A stretch of DNA of 64,000 nucleotides from Pseudoxanthomonas winnipegensis (lineage in GTDB: Bacteria > Pseudomonadota > Gammaproteobacteria > Xanthomonadales > Xanthomonadaceae). The position numbers and the translations under genes were made by a program. Positions 11,001 to 21,407 of the stretch are shown piece after piece (the stretch's first letter is position 1; each line of letters opens with the position of its first letter). A model generated the notes under the pieces. That model made no database searches and was not told the DNA's origin. It was given only the letters and a program-made list of their open reading frames with translations. The DNA lies in contig NZ_SHMH01000006.1 of the NCBI RefSeq assembly GCF_004283755.1, positions 1 to 64,000 of the forward strand, given 5' to 3'.

Positions 11001-11894
11001 GTGTCGATCAACCAGGAACAGCGGGACAAGATTGCTTCCGGCCAGGGCTTCATCGCCGCACTGGACCAGAGCGGCGGCAGCACGCCCAAGGCGCTCAAGC
11101 TCTACGGCGTCGACGAGTCGGCCTATTCCAACGATGCGGAGATGTTCGCGCTGGTCCACCAGATGCGTGAGCGCATCGTCACCAGCCCGGCGTTCACCGG
11201 CGAGCGCGTGGTCGGGGCGATCCTGTTCGAGCGCACGCTCGACGACCGCTTCGCAGGCGAAGAGGCCGCGCACTACCTGTGGAACGTCAAGCAGGTCGTG
11301 CCGTTCCTGAAGATCGACAAGGGCCTGGAGGACGAGGCCAACGGCGTGCAGCTGCTCAAGCCCATCCCGGGCCTGGCCGAGCTGCTGGCCAAGGCCAAGG
11401 CCAAGGGCGTGTTCGGCACCAAGGAGCGCTCGGTCATCAAGGCCGACAACGCCGCCGGCATCGCGGCGGTGCTGGACCAGCAGTTCGAGCTGGGCCAGCA
11501 GGTGCTGGACGCCGGCCTGGTCCCGATCATCGAGCCGGAGGTGGACATCAAGGCCGCCGACAAGGCGCAGATCGAGACCACGCTGAAGCAGGGGCTGCTC
11601 GAGCGTCTGGACAAGGTCGATGCGGCCACGCCGGTCGTGCTCAAGCTGACCCTGCCCAGCGTCGATGGCTTCTTCAAGGAGCTGGTCGACCACCCCAGCG
11701 TGCTCAAGGTCGTGGCGCTGTCCGGCGGCTACAGCCGCGATGAGGCCAACGCCAAGCTGGCCCGGAACCCGGGCATCATCGCCAGCTTCAGCCGCGCGCT
11801 GACCGAGGGCCTGAGCGCGCAGCAGAGCGACGAAGAGTTCAACAAGACGCTCGATGCCACCATCGAGTCGATCTACCGCGCCTCGATCGCCTGA
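11001..11894 (+). CDS. Fructose-bisphosphate aldolase, class I
   Basis: A 297-residue metal-independent aldolase splitting fructose 1,6-bisphosphate into two triose phosphates (glycolysis and gluconeogenesis). It belongs to the bacterial class I type: FIAALDQSGGSTPKAL near residue 17, GLVPIIEPEVDI near 172, and VVLKLTLPS with Schiff-base Lys215. The GTG at 11001 is preferred because AGGA (10987-10990) is 10 bases upstream; the in-frame TTG at 10992 is only 1 base from it. The gene appears monocistronic, with the inverted repeat at 10904-10934 upstream and a hairpin downstream. Confidence 0.95.
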   Translation: MSINQEQRDKIASGQGFIAALDQSGGSTPKALKLYGVDESAYSNDAEMFALVHQMRERIVTSPAFTGERVVGAILFERTLDDRFAGEEAAHYLWNVKQVVPFLKIDKGLEDEANGVQLLKPIPGLAELLAKAKAKGVFGTKERSVIKADNAAGIAAVLDQQFELGQQVLDAGLVPIIEPEVDIKAADKAQIETTLKQGLLERLDKVDAATPVVLKLTLPSVDGFFKELVDHPSVLKVVALSGGYSRDEANAKLARNPGIIASFSRALTEGLSAQQSDEEFNKTLDATIESIYRASIA

Positions 11895-11918
11895 TCGACG
11901 CGGACGGTGTGGTTCACG

Positions 11919-11945
11919 CAGGCCCCGCTTCGGCGGGGCCTGTCG
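11919..11945 (+). terminator. Hairpin terminator after the aldolase gene
   Basis: AGGCCCCGC (11920-11928) pairs with GCGGGGCCT (11933-11941) across a TTCG tetraloop. The tail GTCGCGTTTC is poor in T. The LysR gene on the other strand ends 30 bases further on, so the hairpin may serve both directions. Confidence 0.65.
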
Positions 11946-11973
11946 CGTTTCAAGGGCCGCGGCAGGGCGGGCT

Positions 11974-12873
11974 TCAACGATCGGCGGCGCGGTCGGCCCA
12001 GTCGGCCAGGTGAGTGCGCAAGGCCTGCGCGGTCGGCGAAAGCGGGCGTGTACCGTCCCAGCACAGGCACAGGCGCCGCTGCGCCCAGGGCTCGCTCAGC
12101 GCAGCGCCGCGAACGCACGGCCCAAGCCGCGCCAGTGCGGCGGCCGGCACCACGGCCACGCCGGCGCCGGCGGCGACCATCGCGCCGATGGCCTCGAACG
12201 TGCGCAGTCGCACGCGGTACGCCAAACGCAGGCCCAGCGCCGCCGCCTGGGCGTCCAGATGGCGCTGCAGGGCACTGCTTTCGGGCAGGCCGATCCAGGG
12301 CTCGGCCGCCAGATCGGCCAGGCCCAGCGCCTGCGCACTGGCGGCGGCATGCGCGGGCGGCAGCAGCGCCACCAGGGTGTCGCGCGCGAAGTGCTGGCGT
12401 TGCAGGCCTGGCGAGGCCGCGGCCTCGGACAGGATGCCCAGTTCCACCACGCCGGCCTCCAGCGCCTTGGCGATCTCCTCACTGCTGCGCTCGAGCAGGT
12501 CCACATCGATGTGGGGGTGGGCCGCCAGCCAGGGTGCCAGCGCGGCGGGAAGCGCCTCGCTCATGGTCGCGGTATTGACCATCAGGCGCACGCGCCCCCG
12601 CGTCCCGCGCGCATGGTCGGCCAGTGCGTGCCGCAGCAGCGCCGACTGCTGCAGGATCGAGCGTGCGTGATGGGCCACCGCCTCGCCCGCCGCGGTGGGC
12701 CGGATGCCCTTGGGCAGGCGGTCGAGCAGGACGATACCGGCGTATTCCTCCATCGCGCGCAGGCGCTCGCTGGCGGCGGCCAGCGACAGGTGCGCACGCT
12801 CGGCGCCGGCGGTGATGCTGCCGGCGTCCAGCACGGCCAGGAACAGGCGCAGGTCGGGTAGATCGAATCGCAA
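11974..12873 (-). CDS. LysR-family transcriptional regulator
   Basis: About 299 residues: an N-terminal winged helix-turn-helix (LPDLRLFLAVLDAGSITAGAERAHLSLAAASERLRAME, given here in parts: LPDLRLFLAVLDAGSITAGA then the recognition helix LSLAAASERLRAMEE) and a LysR substrate-binding domain from about residue 90. The proposed start is the TTG at 12873, giving MRFDLPDLRLF as in many LysR proteins, with AAGGAG 9 bases upstream; ATG codons farther upstream (12924, 12942) would add a basic tail. It is divergent from the TSUP permease gene at 12959, a typical arrangement for a regulator and its target. The inducer is unknown. Confidence 0.88.
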   Translation of the reverse strand: MRFDLPDLRLFLAVLDAGSITAGAERAHLSLAAASERLRAMEEYAGIVLLDRLPKGIRPTAAGEAVAHHARSILQQSALLRHALADHARGTRGRVRLMVNTATMSEALPAALAPWLAAHPHIDVDLLERSSEEIAKALEAGVVELGILSEAAASPGLQRQHFARDTLVALLPPAHAAASAQALGLADLAAEPWIGLPESSALQRHLDAQAAALGLRLAYRVRLRTFEAIGAMVAAGAGVAVVPAAALARLGPCVRGAALSEPWAQRRLCLCWDGTRPLSPTAQALRTHLADWADRAADR

Positions 12874-12958
12874 GGCCAAGGGCTCCTTCGGCTGGCCCGA
12901 AGGTCGGCATCGGACAGACCGCATTGTGCCCGCGCGCGTCACCCCGTTTCATGGCGGC

Positions 12959-13702
12959 ATGCAGATCTCGACGGAAGTGTGGTGGCTGATCGTGCTCGGC
13001 ACGTTCTTCGTGGCCGGCTGCGTGAAAGGCGTGACCGGCATGGGCCTGCCGACGGTGGCCATGGGCGTGCTGGGCGCGCTGATGTCGCCGGCCTGGGCGG
13101 CCGCCTTGCTGCTGCTGCCTTCGCTGGTGACCAATGTGCTGCAGCTGGTCAGTGGCGGCCAGCTGGGTGCGCTGCTGCAACGGCTGTGGCCGATGCAGCT
13201 GGCGGTGGTGGCCGGCACGGTGCTGGCCTCCGCCTGGCTGGCCGATGGAGCGGCGCAAGGCACGGCGCGCCTGCTCGGCATCGCGCTGGTGCTCTACGCC
13301 CTAGTGACCCTGCTGTCCCGCCCGTTCCGCGTGTCGCCCGCGCTGGAACGCGTGCTTGCGCCGCTGGTCGGCGGCATCACCGGCGTGGTGACGGGGGTGA
13401 CCGGCGTGTTCGTGATCCCGGCGGTGCCCTTCCTGCAGGCGCTGGGCCTGCAGCGCGATGCGCTGGTGCAGGCGCTGGGCCTGTCCTTCACCGTCTCCAC
13501 GCTCGCGCTGGCCGCCGGCCTGGCCCTGCATGGCGCGTTGTCGGTCGGCCATCTGCTGCCGTCGTCGATCGCCGTGCTGCCTGCCCTGGCGGGCATGTGG
13601 CTGGGCCAGCGCCTGCGCCAGCGCATCCGTCCGGCCGCGTTCCGGACCGGCTTCCTGATCTGCCTGCTGCTGCTCGGGTTGGAGCTGGCGTGGCGCGGGT
13701 GA
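12959..13702 (+). CDS. TSUP-family (TauE/SafE-like) membrane permease
   Basis: A 247-residue integral membrane protein with about eight hydrophobic segments in two pseudo-repeats. The first begins FVAGCVKGVTGMGLPTVAMG and the second GGITGVVTGVTGVFVIPAVP, the repeat signature of the TauE/SafE family. Members export or import small organic anions such as sulfonates and sulfoacetate. It is transcribed divergently from the LysR gene, 85 bases start to start, which makes it the likely regulated target. The ATG at 12959 follows ATGGCGGC; the longer upstream frame overlaps the LysR gene and is not supported. Confidence 0.88.
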   Translation: MQISTEVWWLIVLGTFFVAGCVKGVTGMGLPTVAMGVLGALMSPAWAAALLLLPSLVTNVLQLVSGGQLGALLQRLWPMQLAVVAGTVLASAWLADGAAQGTARLLGIALVLYALVTLLSRPFRVSPALERVLAPLVGGITGVVTGVTGVFVIPAVPFLQALGLQRDALVQALGLSFTVSTLALAAGLALHGALSVGHLLPSSIAVLPALAGMWLGQRLRQRIRPAAFRTGFLICLLLLGLELAWRG

Positions 13703-13729
13703 GGCGCGTGCGCTTGTGAGGTCGGAGCG

Positions 13730-14428
13730 CTACTGGCCGATGCTGCCGCGCAGGTCGACCTGCTCGACGCCGGGGACCCCGCGCAGGTCTTCGAGGGCCT
13801 GCAGCAGCGCCGCCTGCGGCACGGTGGATTCGCAGCGCACGTCGAGCAGATCGGTCTGCGGCGTGCGCGGCTTGAGCACCATGCGCTGTACCGGCAGGCC
13901 GCTGCGCTCCAGCTGCTGCTGGATCTGCCCCAGCGGCGCGTGCTGCCGCGACAGCACCAGCTTCAGGCCCGGCATCGAGGCGCGGCGGCGGCGCAGATAG
14001 CGGCGCTCCAGCGGCTTGAGCACGGCCAGGATGATCCACAGCAGCGCGGTGGCCAGCACCGCGGCCGCGTACAGGCCGCTGCCGACGGCCAGCCCGATCG
14101 AGGCCACCGCCCACAGCCCGGCCGCGGTGGTGAGGCCGCGGATCACCTGCTCGCGCTGCAGGAACAGGATGGTGCCGGCGCCGAGGAAGCCCACGCCGCT
14201 GATCACCTGGGCGGCGATGCGCGAGGGATCGAGCACCACATGCGGATTGCCCAGCACGTCGTTGAAGCCGAACGCCGAGACGATGATGGCCAGGGCCGCA
14301 CCGACGCAGACCAGCATGTGCGTGCGCAGGCCGGCGGCCCACTCCAGCCGGCCGCGGTCGGCGCCGATGATGCCGCCCAGCAGCGCGGCCAGCAGCAGGC
14401 GCAGGGCGATCTCCCAGGTATCGAGCAT
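13730..14428 (-). CDS. MgtC/SapB-family membrane protein
   Basis: A 232-residue protein. The N-terminal membrane domain (about residues 1-145) has the MgtC core: LLLAALLGGIIGADRGRLEW, GLRTHMLVCVGAALAI, and SGVGFLGAGTILFL with RGLTTAAGLWAVASIGLAVG. The C-terminal part (about 150-232) is a soluble ACT-like domain. In pathogens MgtC modulates growth at low magnesium and inhibits the F1Fo ATPase; many environmental homologues are uncharacterised. It faces the TSUP gene end to end, with 27 bases between them. Confidence 0.88.
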   Translation of the reverse strand: MLDTWEIALRLLLAALLGGIIGADRGRLEWAAGLRTHMLVCVGAALAIIVSAFGFNDVLGNPHVVLDPSRIAAQVISGVGFLGAGTILFLQREQVIRGLTTAAGLWAVASIGLAVGSGLYAAAVLATALLWIILAVLKPLERRYLRRRRASMPGLKLVLSRQHAPLGQIQQQLERSGLPVQRMVLKPRTPQTDLLDVRCESTVPQAALLQALEDLRGVPGVEQVDLRGSIGQ

Positions 14429-14586
14429 GTGTGCGGTCTCCTTGCAGGTGGCCGGTGCGCTGCAGGCACGGGCAACGCGGCTGAGCCTAGCCCCATCCCG
14501 ATCAAGGTGCGCTCAAGGAGGCGCCGGCTTGAGGCCGCTGGCGCGCGTGGCTAGGCTGGGGCTTCCCCACGCCGCTGGCCGCTTCG

Positions 14587-15213
14587 ATGACCGACATGCC
14601 TTCCGATACCGCGCTGATCGTGGTCGATCTGCAGCCGGACTTCATGCCGGGCGGCGCGCTGGCCTGCTTCGAGGGCGATGCGATCGTGCCGGGCATCGCG
14701 CGGCTGCTGGCCGAGCGCGTCTACGGCACGGTCGTGGCCACGCAGGACTGGCATCCAGGTGCGCATGCCTCCTTCGCCGCGCAGCATCCGGGGCATGCGC
14801 CGTTCGAGGTGATCGGGCTGCACGGCCAGCCGCAGACGCTGTGGCCGCGGCACTGCGTGCAGGGCACGCCGGGCGCGGCGCTGGACCCGCGCGTGGACTG
14901 GACGCCGGCCGACCTGATCCTGCGCAAGGGCACCCATGCGCAGGTCGATTCCTACAGCGCGTTCCGCGAGAACCACGGCCCGGATGGGCTGCGTCCCAGC
15001 ACCGGCCTGGCCGGCTGGCTGCGCGAGCGCGGCATCGCGCAGGTGCACGTCTGCGGGCTGGCGCGCGATGTCTGCGTGCTGTGGACGGCGCAGGATGCGC
15101 GCGCCGAAGGCTTCGAGGTGGCGTTCCTGTGGGAGCTGACGCGCCCGGTCACGCCGGACGGGGACGCGCCGACGCGCGCGGCGTTGCAGGAGGCGGGGAT
15201 CCCCATTCTCTGA
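14587..15213 (+). CDS. pncA: Nicotinamidase (isochorismatase-like hydrolase)
   Basis: A 208-residue enzyme hydrolysing nicotinamide to nicotinate for NAD recycling. The catalytic triad is Asp14 (IVVDLQPDF), Lys114 (ILRKGTHAQ) and Cys163 (CGLARDVCV). The metal site is Asp54, His56 and His60 in QDWHPGAHASF. The usual CGLATDxCV appears as CGLARDVCV, a mild variation. The ATG at 14587 is used; ATG at 14596 is an alternative as no strong ribosome binding site distinguishes them. Confidence 0.93.
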   Translation: MTDMPSDTALIVVDLQPDFMPGGALACFEGDAIVPGIARLLAERVYGTVVATQDWHPGAHASFAAQHPGHAPFEVIGLHGQPQTLWPRHCVQGTPGAALDPRVDWTPADLILRKGTHAQVDSYSAFRENHGPDGLRPSTGLAGWLRERGIAQVHVCGLARDVCVLWTAQDARAEGFEVAFLWELTRPVTPDGDAPTRAALQEAGIPIL

Positions 15214-15349
15214 ACGCGTGATCCGAGTCGCCAAGCCGGGGAGCGGGATTCCCGGGTTTGACAACTCCGGGGCCAAAACGTGTATTTTGCGTTAAACGTG
15301 CTGCGCCACAGCACAACTTGCATACCACCCACGCCCCCGGAGTCGCCCC

Positions 15350-17569
<2,220 letters not shown>

Positions 17570-17587
17570 CGCGCAAGGCACCTTCCT

Positions 17588-17719
17588 GTAGAGCGGAGCT
17601 CGCTCCGCTGCTTCTGGTCCGGTTCTTGAGAAATGCCTCAGCGGAGCAAGCTCCGCTCTACCTCCGCTGCTTCTGGTTCGGTTCATGGGAAGGCCCTAGC
17701 GGAGCAAGCTCCGCTCTAC
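17588..17719. repeat. Cluster of three GTAG-headed REP palindromes
   Basis: Three copies of a 23-base palindrome GTAGAGCGGAGCTYGCTCCG plus CTG occur: 17588-17610 (plus), 17639-17661 and 17697-17719 (minus). The spacers are themselves related (CTTCTGGTYCGGTTC). The head GTAG, palindromic body and alternating orientation match REP/BIME elements of Stenotrophomonas and relatives, which depend on RAYT transposases. A related pair lies at 52262-52334. Confidence 0.85.
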
Positions 17720-17812
17720 GGGTGGGACGCTTCGCATGACCTTGGGCACGGGCGCGGCTGTCGGGGGCTGACGCTAGACTCGGCGCATCCCTTCGCAGTC
17801 AGGTGTGCGCCC

Positions 17813-18823
17813 ATGAGCAGCTGGTACTTCCTCACCGGCACCGAGCAGACCCGCTCGGGCCCGTTCGACGACGCGGCCGCGCAGGCCTTCGCGCGCGCAA
17901 ACCCGTTCGCGCTGGCCTGGCGCGAGGGTCTGTCCGGCTGGCAGCCGGTCGGGACCCTGGCCGAGCTGGGCGGCGGCGCCTCGCCGCCGAACATGCCGCC
18001 GCCGCCGACCGGGGCGGGGCGCGCGGACGACATCGATTTCCGTATCGTCGGCCACGACATGCAGTTCGTCGAGGTGGAGCTGGACCCGGGCGAGAGCGCG
18101 GTGGCCGAGGCCGGCGCGCTGATGTTCAAGGACGCCTCGGTGCAGATGGACACGGTGTTCGGCGATGGCCGCAGCAGCGGCGCCGGCGGCGGCTTCATGG
18201 ACAAGCTGCTGGCCGCGGGCAAGCGCGTGGTCACCGGCGAGAGCCTGTTCACCACCGTCTACACGCACACCGGCAGCGGCAAGGCCAAGGTCGCCTTCGC
18301 CGCGCCGTATCCGGGCACCGTGGTGCCGTTGAAGCTGTCCGAACACGGCGGCCGCCTGATCTGCCAGAAGGACAGCTTCCTGGCCGGCGCGCGCGGGGTG
18401 TCGCTGGGCATCGCCTTCCAGCGCAAGATCCTCACCGGCCTGTTCGGCGGCGAGGGCTTCATCATGCAGAAGCTCGAGGGCGACGGCTGGGTGTTCGTCC
18501 ACGCCGGCGGCACGGTGGTCGAGCGCGAGCTGGCCGCCGGCGAGCGCATCGACGTGGACACCGGCTGCGTGGTCGCCTACCACGGCGGCGTGGACATGGA
18601 CATCCGCCGCGTGGCGGGCATCAAGAGCATGTTCTTCGGCGGCGAAGGCGTGTTCCTGGCCACGCTGACCGGCCCGGGCAAGGTCTGGCTGCAGTCGCTG
18701 CCGTTCTCGCGCATGGCCGGCCGCATGCTGCAGGCCGCCCCGCAGGGCGGCGGCCAGGCCCGCGGCGAAGGCTCGGTGCTGGGCGGGCTGGGCCGCATCC
18801 TGGACGGGGACAACAACTTCTGA
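17813..18823 (+). CDS. GYF_2 and AIM24 (TIGR00266) domain protein
   Basis: A 336-residue cytoplasmic-looking protein with two parts. The first about 50 residues (SSWYFLTGTEQTRSGPFDD to GWQPVGTLAEL) are a GYF_2 domain, an adaptor fold that binds proline-rich or membrane partners. After a Pro-rich linker (PPNMPPPPTG), residues about 75-300 form the AIM24/TIGR00266 beta-helical domain (DIDFRIVGHDMQFVEVELDPG, AGALMFKD, GGTVVERELAAGE). The role of AIM24 proteins in bacteria is not settled. The ATG at 17813 is supported by AGGTG upstream and by the GYF start. Confidence 0.88.
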   Translation: MSSWYFLTGTEQTRSGPFDDAAAQAFARANPFALAWREGLSGWQPVGTLAELGGGASPPNMPPPPTGAGRADDIDFRIVGHDMQFVEVELDPGESAVAEAGALMFKDASVQMDTVFGDGRSSGAGGGFMDKLLAAGKRVVTGESLFTTVYTHTGSGKAKVAFAAPYPGTVVPLKLSEHGGRLICQKDSFLAGARGVSLGIAFQRKILTGLFGGEGFIMQKLEGDGWVFVHAGGTVVERELAAGERIDVDTGCVVAYHGGVDMDIRRVAGIKSMFFGGEGVFLATLTGPGKVWLQSLPFSRMAGRMLQAAPQGGGQARGEGSVLGGLGRILDGDNNF

Positions 18824-18949
18824 TTCCGGGTCGCCCCCGCCGCGGAGGCGATCGAGAAGCGGGGGCTGCCGCCGGCATCGGCAGGCCGAGCGCCGTCGGC
18901 GGGTGCGTCGAGCGCAAGCTCACGCGCCGTGAGAACAGCTTTCTCTTGC

Positions 18950-18973
18950 ACTCTACAAATATACTTGTAGAGT
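18950..18973 (+). promoter_or_regulatory. ArsR operator (perfect inverted repeat)
   Basis: ACTCTACAA (18950-18958) and TTGTAGAGT (18965-18973) form a perfect 9-bp inverted repeat around ATATAC. The repeat ends 6 bases before the arsR start codon and contains TATACT (18960-18965), a plausible -10 element. Binding of ArsR here would block both the promoter and the start of transcription, giving autoregulation released by arsenite. Confidence 0.85.
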
Positions 18974-18979
18974 GGTGGC

Positions 18980-19327
18980 ATGAACGATGACGTCGCCGTT
19001 TCCGCGCTTGCCGCCCTGGCGCATGCCGATCGACTGACCGCCTTCCGCCTGCTGGTGAAAGCCGGTCCGGAAGGCGTGGCGTCCGGAGACATCGCCGAAG
19101 CGCTGTCCATCCCGCCCACGCGCATGAGCTTCCACCTGGCGACGCTGGAGCGGGCCGGCCTGGTGCGCGCGTGGCGCGATGGCCGGCGCGTGCGCTACGC
19201 GGCCAGCTACGAGGACATGCGCCAGCTGCTGGCCTTTCTCACCGATGACTGCTGCTCCGGCAACCCGGCCATCTGCGGCGACCTGCTCGGGCTTGCGTCC
19301 GCCTGCGCCCCGCAGCGCCGCGCGTGA
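18980..19327 (+). CDS. arsR: ArsR-family arsenic-responsive repressor
   Basis: A 115-residue winged-helix repressor. The helix-turn-helix lies at about residues 36-62 (GDIAEALSIPPTRMSFHLAT) and the wing around RDGRRVRYAA. A vicinal Cys91-Cys92 pair plus Cys99 (DDCCSGNPAIC) near the C-terminus is a probable As(III)/Sb(III) site; this is the C-terminal-site type rather than the ELCVCDL site of E. coli ArsR. It is first in the arsR-arsC-arsB group and has a perfect palindrome just upstream. Confidence 0.93.
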   Translation: MNDDVAVSALAALAHADRLTAFRLLVKAGPEGVASGDIAEALSIPPTRMSFHLATLERAGLVRAWRDGRRVRYAASYEDMRQLLAFLTDDCCSGNPAICGDLLGLASACAPQRRA

Positions 19328-19370
19328 GCGGGGCGGGTGCCCCGAACCTTCTTCCGGACCCCACAAGCCC

Positions 19371-19784
19371 ATGCGCATCACCATCTACCACAACCCGGCC
19401 TGCGGCACTTCGCGCAACACGCTGGCGATGATCCGCCAGTCGGGCGAGACGCCCGAGGTCATCGAGTACCTGCGGACGCCGCCCACGCGCGAGGCGCTGG
19501 TTGCGCTGGTCGCGGCCATGGACATCAGCCCGCGTGCGCTGCTGCGCGAGAAGGGCACGCCCTATGCCGAGCTCGGCCTGGACGATCCATCGCTGACCGA
19601 CGACCAGCTCCTGGACGCGATGATGGCGCATCCCATCCTGATCAATCGGCCCATCGTGGTCAGCGAGCAGGGCGCGGCGCTGTGTCGGCCTTCCGAGCGC
19701 GTGCTGGCGCTGCTGGCCAATCCCGTCGCTCGCTTCACCAAGGAAGACGGAGAGGTCGTGACCGCGCCCGCGACATCGGCGTGA
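19371..19784 (+). CDS. arsC: Arsenate reductase, glutaredoxin-dependent type
   Basis: A 137-residue ArsC/Spx-fold enzyme reducing arsenate to arsenite with glutathione and glutaredoxin. The active site is Cys11 in HNPACGTSRN, and the arginine in NRPIVV (HPILINRPIVVSEQGAALCRP) is conserved. Start at 19371, 43 bases after arsR; no strong ribosome binding site, but the fold starts at MRITIYHNP. Its product is the substrate of the downstream ArsB efflux pump. Confidence 0.95.
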   Translation: MRITIYHNPACGTSRNTLAMIRQSGETPEVIEYLRTPPTREALVALVAAMDISPRALLREKGTPYAELGLDDPSLTDDQLLDAMMAHPILINRPIVVSEQGAALCRPSERVLALLANPVARFTKEDGEVVTAPATSA

Positions 19785-19973
19785 GGCGCATGCGCGGTGT
19801 CTGCCGGACATCGACGCCGCGCGACGGCATCCCGTCCGGGCCCGCGCGCTGACCGCACCGCGCGTCATGGCGCGACCCCTTCCATCGAGCGACTTACCGA
19901 GCGCCTGAAGCGCGCCCAGGCGCTCTCACCGGCGCCGGATCGGCGCTCTCTCTGACGCGCGCCGGAGCGCCCC

Positions 19974-21284
19974 ATGCTTGCCCTCGCGATCTTCGTCGTC
20001 ACCCTCGTCCTTGTGATCTGGCAGCCGCGCGGGCTGGGGATCGGCTGGTCCGCGCTCGCCGGCGCCGCCGTCGCGCTGGCCACCGGCGTGGTCGGCTGGC
20101 ACGACGTCGGCACGGTCTGGGGCATCGTGTGGGACGCGACCTTCACCTTCGTCGCCCTGATCGTGATCTCGCTGCTCCTGGACGAGGCCGGGTTCTTCGC
20201 CTGGGCGGCGCTGCATGTCTCCCGCTGGGGCGGCGGCGCTGGCCGCAGGCTGTTTCCGCTGGTCGTGCTGCTCGGTGCGGCGATCGCCGCGGTGTTCGCC
20301 AACGATGGTGCGGCGCTGCTGCTGACGCCGATCGTGCTGGCGATCCTGCTGCGGCTGGACTTCCCGCCAGCCGGCGCGCTGGCCTTCACCGTGGCGTGCG
20401 GCTTCATCGCCGACACGGCAAGCCTGCCGCTGGTGGTGTCCAACCTGGTCAACATCGTCACGGCCAACTACTTCGAGATCGCGTTCGGTCGCTACGCCGC
20501 CGTGATGGTGCCGGTGAACCTGGTCTCGGTCGGCGCCACGCTGGGGGTACTGTGGCTGTGGTGCCGACGCGACATGCCCGCTACGTACGGCATCGATCGT
20601 CTGAAGCCGCCGCGCCAGGCGATCCGCGACGAAGCGGTGTTCCGCGCCGCCTTCCCGCTGCTGGCCCTGCTGCTCCTGGCCTATTTCGTCACCGGCCCGC
20701 TGGGCGTGCCGGTCGCGCTGGTCACCGGTGCCGCCGCGCTGCTGCTCCTGGCGATCGCCGGTCGCTGGGCGTCCGGCGGTCGCGGCGCGACGGTCGCGCT
20801 GGGCAAGGTGCTGCGCGGTGCGCCCTGGCAGATCGTGCTGTTCTCGCTCGGCATGTATCTGATCGTCTATGGCCTGGGCCGTGCCTGGCTCATGGAGGCG
20901 GCGCGCGCGCTCCTGGTGTGGCTGGCGGCGCAAGGCACGTTCGCGGCCACGGTCGGCACGGGCTTCGCCGTGGCCGGGCTCGCCTCGCTCATGAACAACA
21001 TGCCGGCGACGCTGGTCAGCGCGCTGGCCATCGACGCGGCCGACGTCCCTGCGCAGACGCGCGAGCTGATGATCTACGCCAGCGTGGTCGGCAACGATCT
21101 GGGGCCCAAGCTCACGCCGATCGGCTCGCTGGCGACCCTGCTGTGGTTGCACGTGCTGGCCGGCAAGGGGCAGCGGATCACGTGGGCGCAGTACATGAAG
21201 GTCGGGCTTGTCCTGACGCCTCCCGTGCTGCTGGCCACCCTGGTGACCCTGTGGCTCTGGCTCCCGGCCGTGCACGGGCACTGA
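19974..21284 (+). CDS. arsB: Arsenite efflux permease, ArsB/NhaD superfamily
   Basis: A 436-residue inner membrane protein with about 11-12 hydrophobic segments. It matches the ion transporter (ArsB/NhaD) superfamily: FANDGAALLLTPIV near 105, FIADTASLPLVVSNLVNIV near 145, MNNMPATLV near 343 and GNDLGPKLTPIGSLATLLW near 365. Its position after arsR and arsC supports arsenite export. The 190-base gap after arsC is longer than usual for an operon but contains no terminator-like hairpin that I could identify with confidence. Confidence 0.93.
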   Translation: MLALAIFVVTLVLVIWQPRGLGIGWSALAGAAVALATGVVGWHDVGTVWGIVWDATFTFVALIVISLLLDEAGFFAWAALHVSRWGGGAGRRLFPLVVLLGAAIAAVFANDGAALLLTPIVLAILLRLDFPPAGALAFTVACGFIADTASLPLVVSNLVNIVTANYFEIAFGRYAAVMVPVNLVSVGATLGVLWLWCRRDMPATYGIDRLKPPRQAIRDEAVFRAAFPLLALLLLAYFVTGPLGVPVALVTGAAALLLLAIAGRWASGGRGATVALGKVLRGAPWQIVLFSLGMYLIVYGLGRAWLMEAARALLVWLAAQGTFAATVGTGFAVAGLASLMNNMPATLVSALAIDAADVPAQTRELMIYASVVGNDLGPKLTPIGSLATLLWLHVLAGKGQRITWAQYMKVGLVLTPPVLLATLVTLWLWLPAVHGH

Positions 21285-21407
21285 GCGGCGGCGCCCGGGG
21301 CCGGCGCGCCTCGGGGCCGCCGCTCGATGTGGCCGGCTCGGCACAAGTTGCCCACCGTTTGGCATCGGCTGACTAAGCTGCGTGCTTTCCCCAACGCCCT
21401 GCGTGCC

